Source: Curtobacterium luteum (GTDB taxonomy: Bacteria; Actinomycetota; Actinomycetes; Actinomycetales; Microbacteriaceae). From it: a DNA stretch of 64,000 nt. Below, in pieces: positions 63,621-64,000 of the stretch (position 1 is its first letter; each line of letters opens with the position of its first letter). Both the position numbers and the translations under genes were made by a program. The notes beneath the pieces were generated by a model. It did not search any database, was not told the DNA's origin, and saw only the letters and a program-made list of their open reading frames with translations. The stretch spans positions 459,018 through 523,017 of the forward strand of contig NZ_BMOI01000001.1 in assembly GCF_014646995.1 (NCBI RefSeq), written 5' to 3'.

Positions 63621-63667
63621 TCGACATGCCGTCATAGGATCGGAAAGTCCACATCCGAAGGGACCTC

Positions 63668-64000
63668 ATGACCGATCCGCTCGCTTTCCCGGATGCCCCG
63701 CGGTCCGCGCTCGAGCGCACGATCGATGAACTGGTCGACCGTGCGCAGGCGGTGCTCCGCACGCAGGGCAGATTGCGGAACCTCCTCGCCGCGAACCGGC
63801 GGATCGTCGAGCACCTGGCCCTCGAGGACACGTTGCACGCGGTCGTGGCCGCGGCCCTGGAACTCGTCGACGCGGAGTACGGCGCGCTCGGCGTGATCGC
63901 ACCGGACGGCGAGGAACTCGAACGGTTAATCCACGTCGGGATGGACGAGGAGCACGTCCGGCGCATCGGACACCTCCCCCGAGGCAAGGGTGTGCTCGGG
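63668..64000 (+). CDS. GAF-domain sensor (DevS/DosT-like histidine kinase), partial
   Basis: The first 111 residues of a gene cut by the right edge. LRTQGRLRNLLAANRRIVEHLALEDTLHAVVAAALELVDAEYGALGVIAPDGEELERLIHVGMDEE then GHLPRGKGVLG is the GAF entry of actinobacterial DevS/DosT-type redox sensors. ATG at 63668 follows AAGGGACC. The GAF haem- or ligand-site His and the kinase domain lie beyond the window, so it may also be another GAF kinase. Confidence 0.82.
   Translation, partial: MTDPLAFPDAPRSALERTIDELVDRAQAVLRTQGRLRNLLAANRRIVEHLALEDTLHAVVAAALELVDAEYGALGVIAPDGEELERLIHVGMDEEHVRRIGHLPRGKGVLG

Overview
The window is a very GC-rich actinobacterial chromosome segment. Gene content and order (yebC-ruvC-ruvA-ruvB-yajC, thrS-HIT, pdxS-pdxT, HspR-type heat-shock sites, frequent GTG starts and 4-bp stop/start overlaps, an LAXTG-type wall anchor) point to Microbacteriaceae, most like Curtobacterium. 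This assignment comes from gene content and style, not from a database comparison. Almost all of the sequence is coding; most very long open frames opposite real genes are GC-bias shadows and are left out.

Region by region: 0-8.5 kb is a reverse-strand housekeeping block (YajC, RuvCAB, YebC, PdxST, a HIT phosphorylase, ThrRS, Apt). 8.6-12.3 kb holds a small-protein locus and a Clp ATPase gene under two HspR-type (HAIR) sites; the Clp gene has a one-base frameshift. 12.3-22.2 kb carries assorted envelope and stress genes (YbaK, YidC-like, MFS, LAXTG surface protein, Nudix, UspA, SGNH esterase, PRC-barrel). 22.2-35.7 kb is a heptose/glycan cluster with gmhB, gmhA, two hldE-like genes, three GT9 heptosyltransferase-like genes (one broken by an in-frame amber codon), three further glycosyltransferases, an SDR and an aldehyde dehydrogenase. 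No hldD-type epimerase is seen. 35.7-44.4 kb is a self-contained peptide-type ABC importer operon with a CocE-like hydrolase and a TetR regulator. 44.5-46.2 kb is a three-gene molybdopterin oxidoreductase/ferredoxin-reductase-like/zinc-ribbon operon. 46.4-54.3 kb has tRNA-Gly, a GH16 enzyme and a membrane-stress locus: PAP2, a two-component system, a decayed DedA gene, a second PAP2, a cation transporter, a truncated GT39-like gene, a frameshifted DUF2127 gene and an MFS transporter. Four promoters in this last locus share an 11-bp-period direct repeat that could be the response regulator's operator.

At 54.45 kb only the 3' half of a tRNA-Val(GAC) gene remains. This is the signature of an integrative-element attachment site, and its polarity puts the element to the right. 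The following 2.6 kb has hypothetical genes, an unusually AT-rich stem-loop region and a protein built from three tandem excisionase-like helix-turn-helix repeats. From 57.2 kb to the end lies a stress module: four UspA proteins, an ABC exporter and the start of a GAF-domain (DevS-like) sensor. Four sites resembling the DosR/DevR box lie upstream of these genes, suggesting a dormancy or hypoxia-type regulon.

Five genes are disrupted (Clp frameshift, GT9 nonsense codon, DedA internal deletion, truncated GT39, DUF2127 frameshift). A 61-bp inverted-repeat element with the same 25-11-25 architecture occurs twice. Two unrelated genes have exact or near-exact 23-bp tandem repeats spanning their stop codons.
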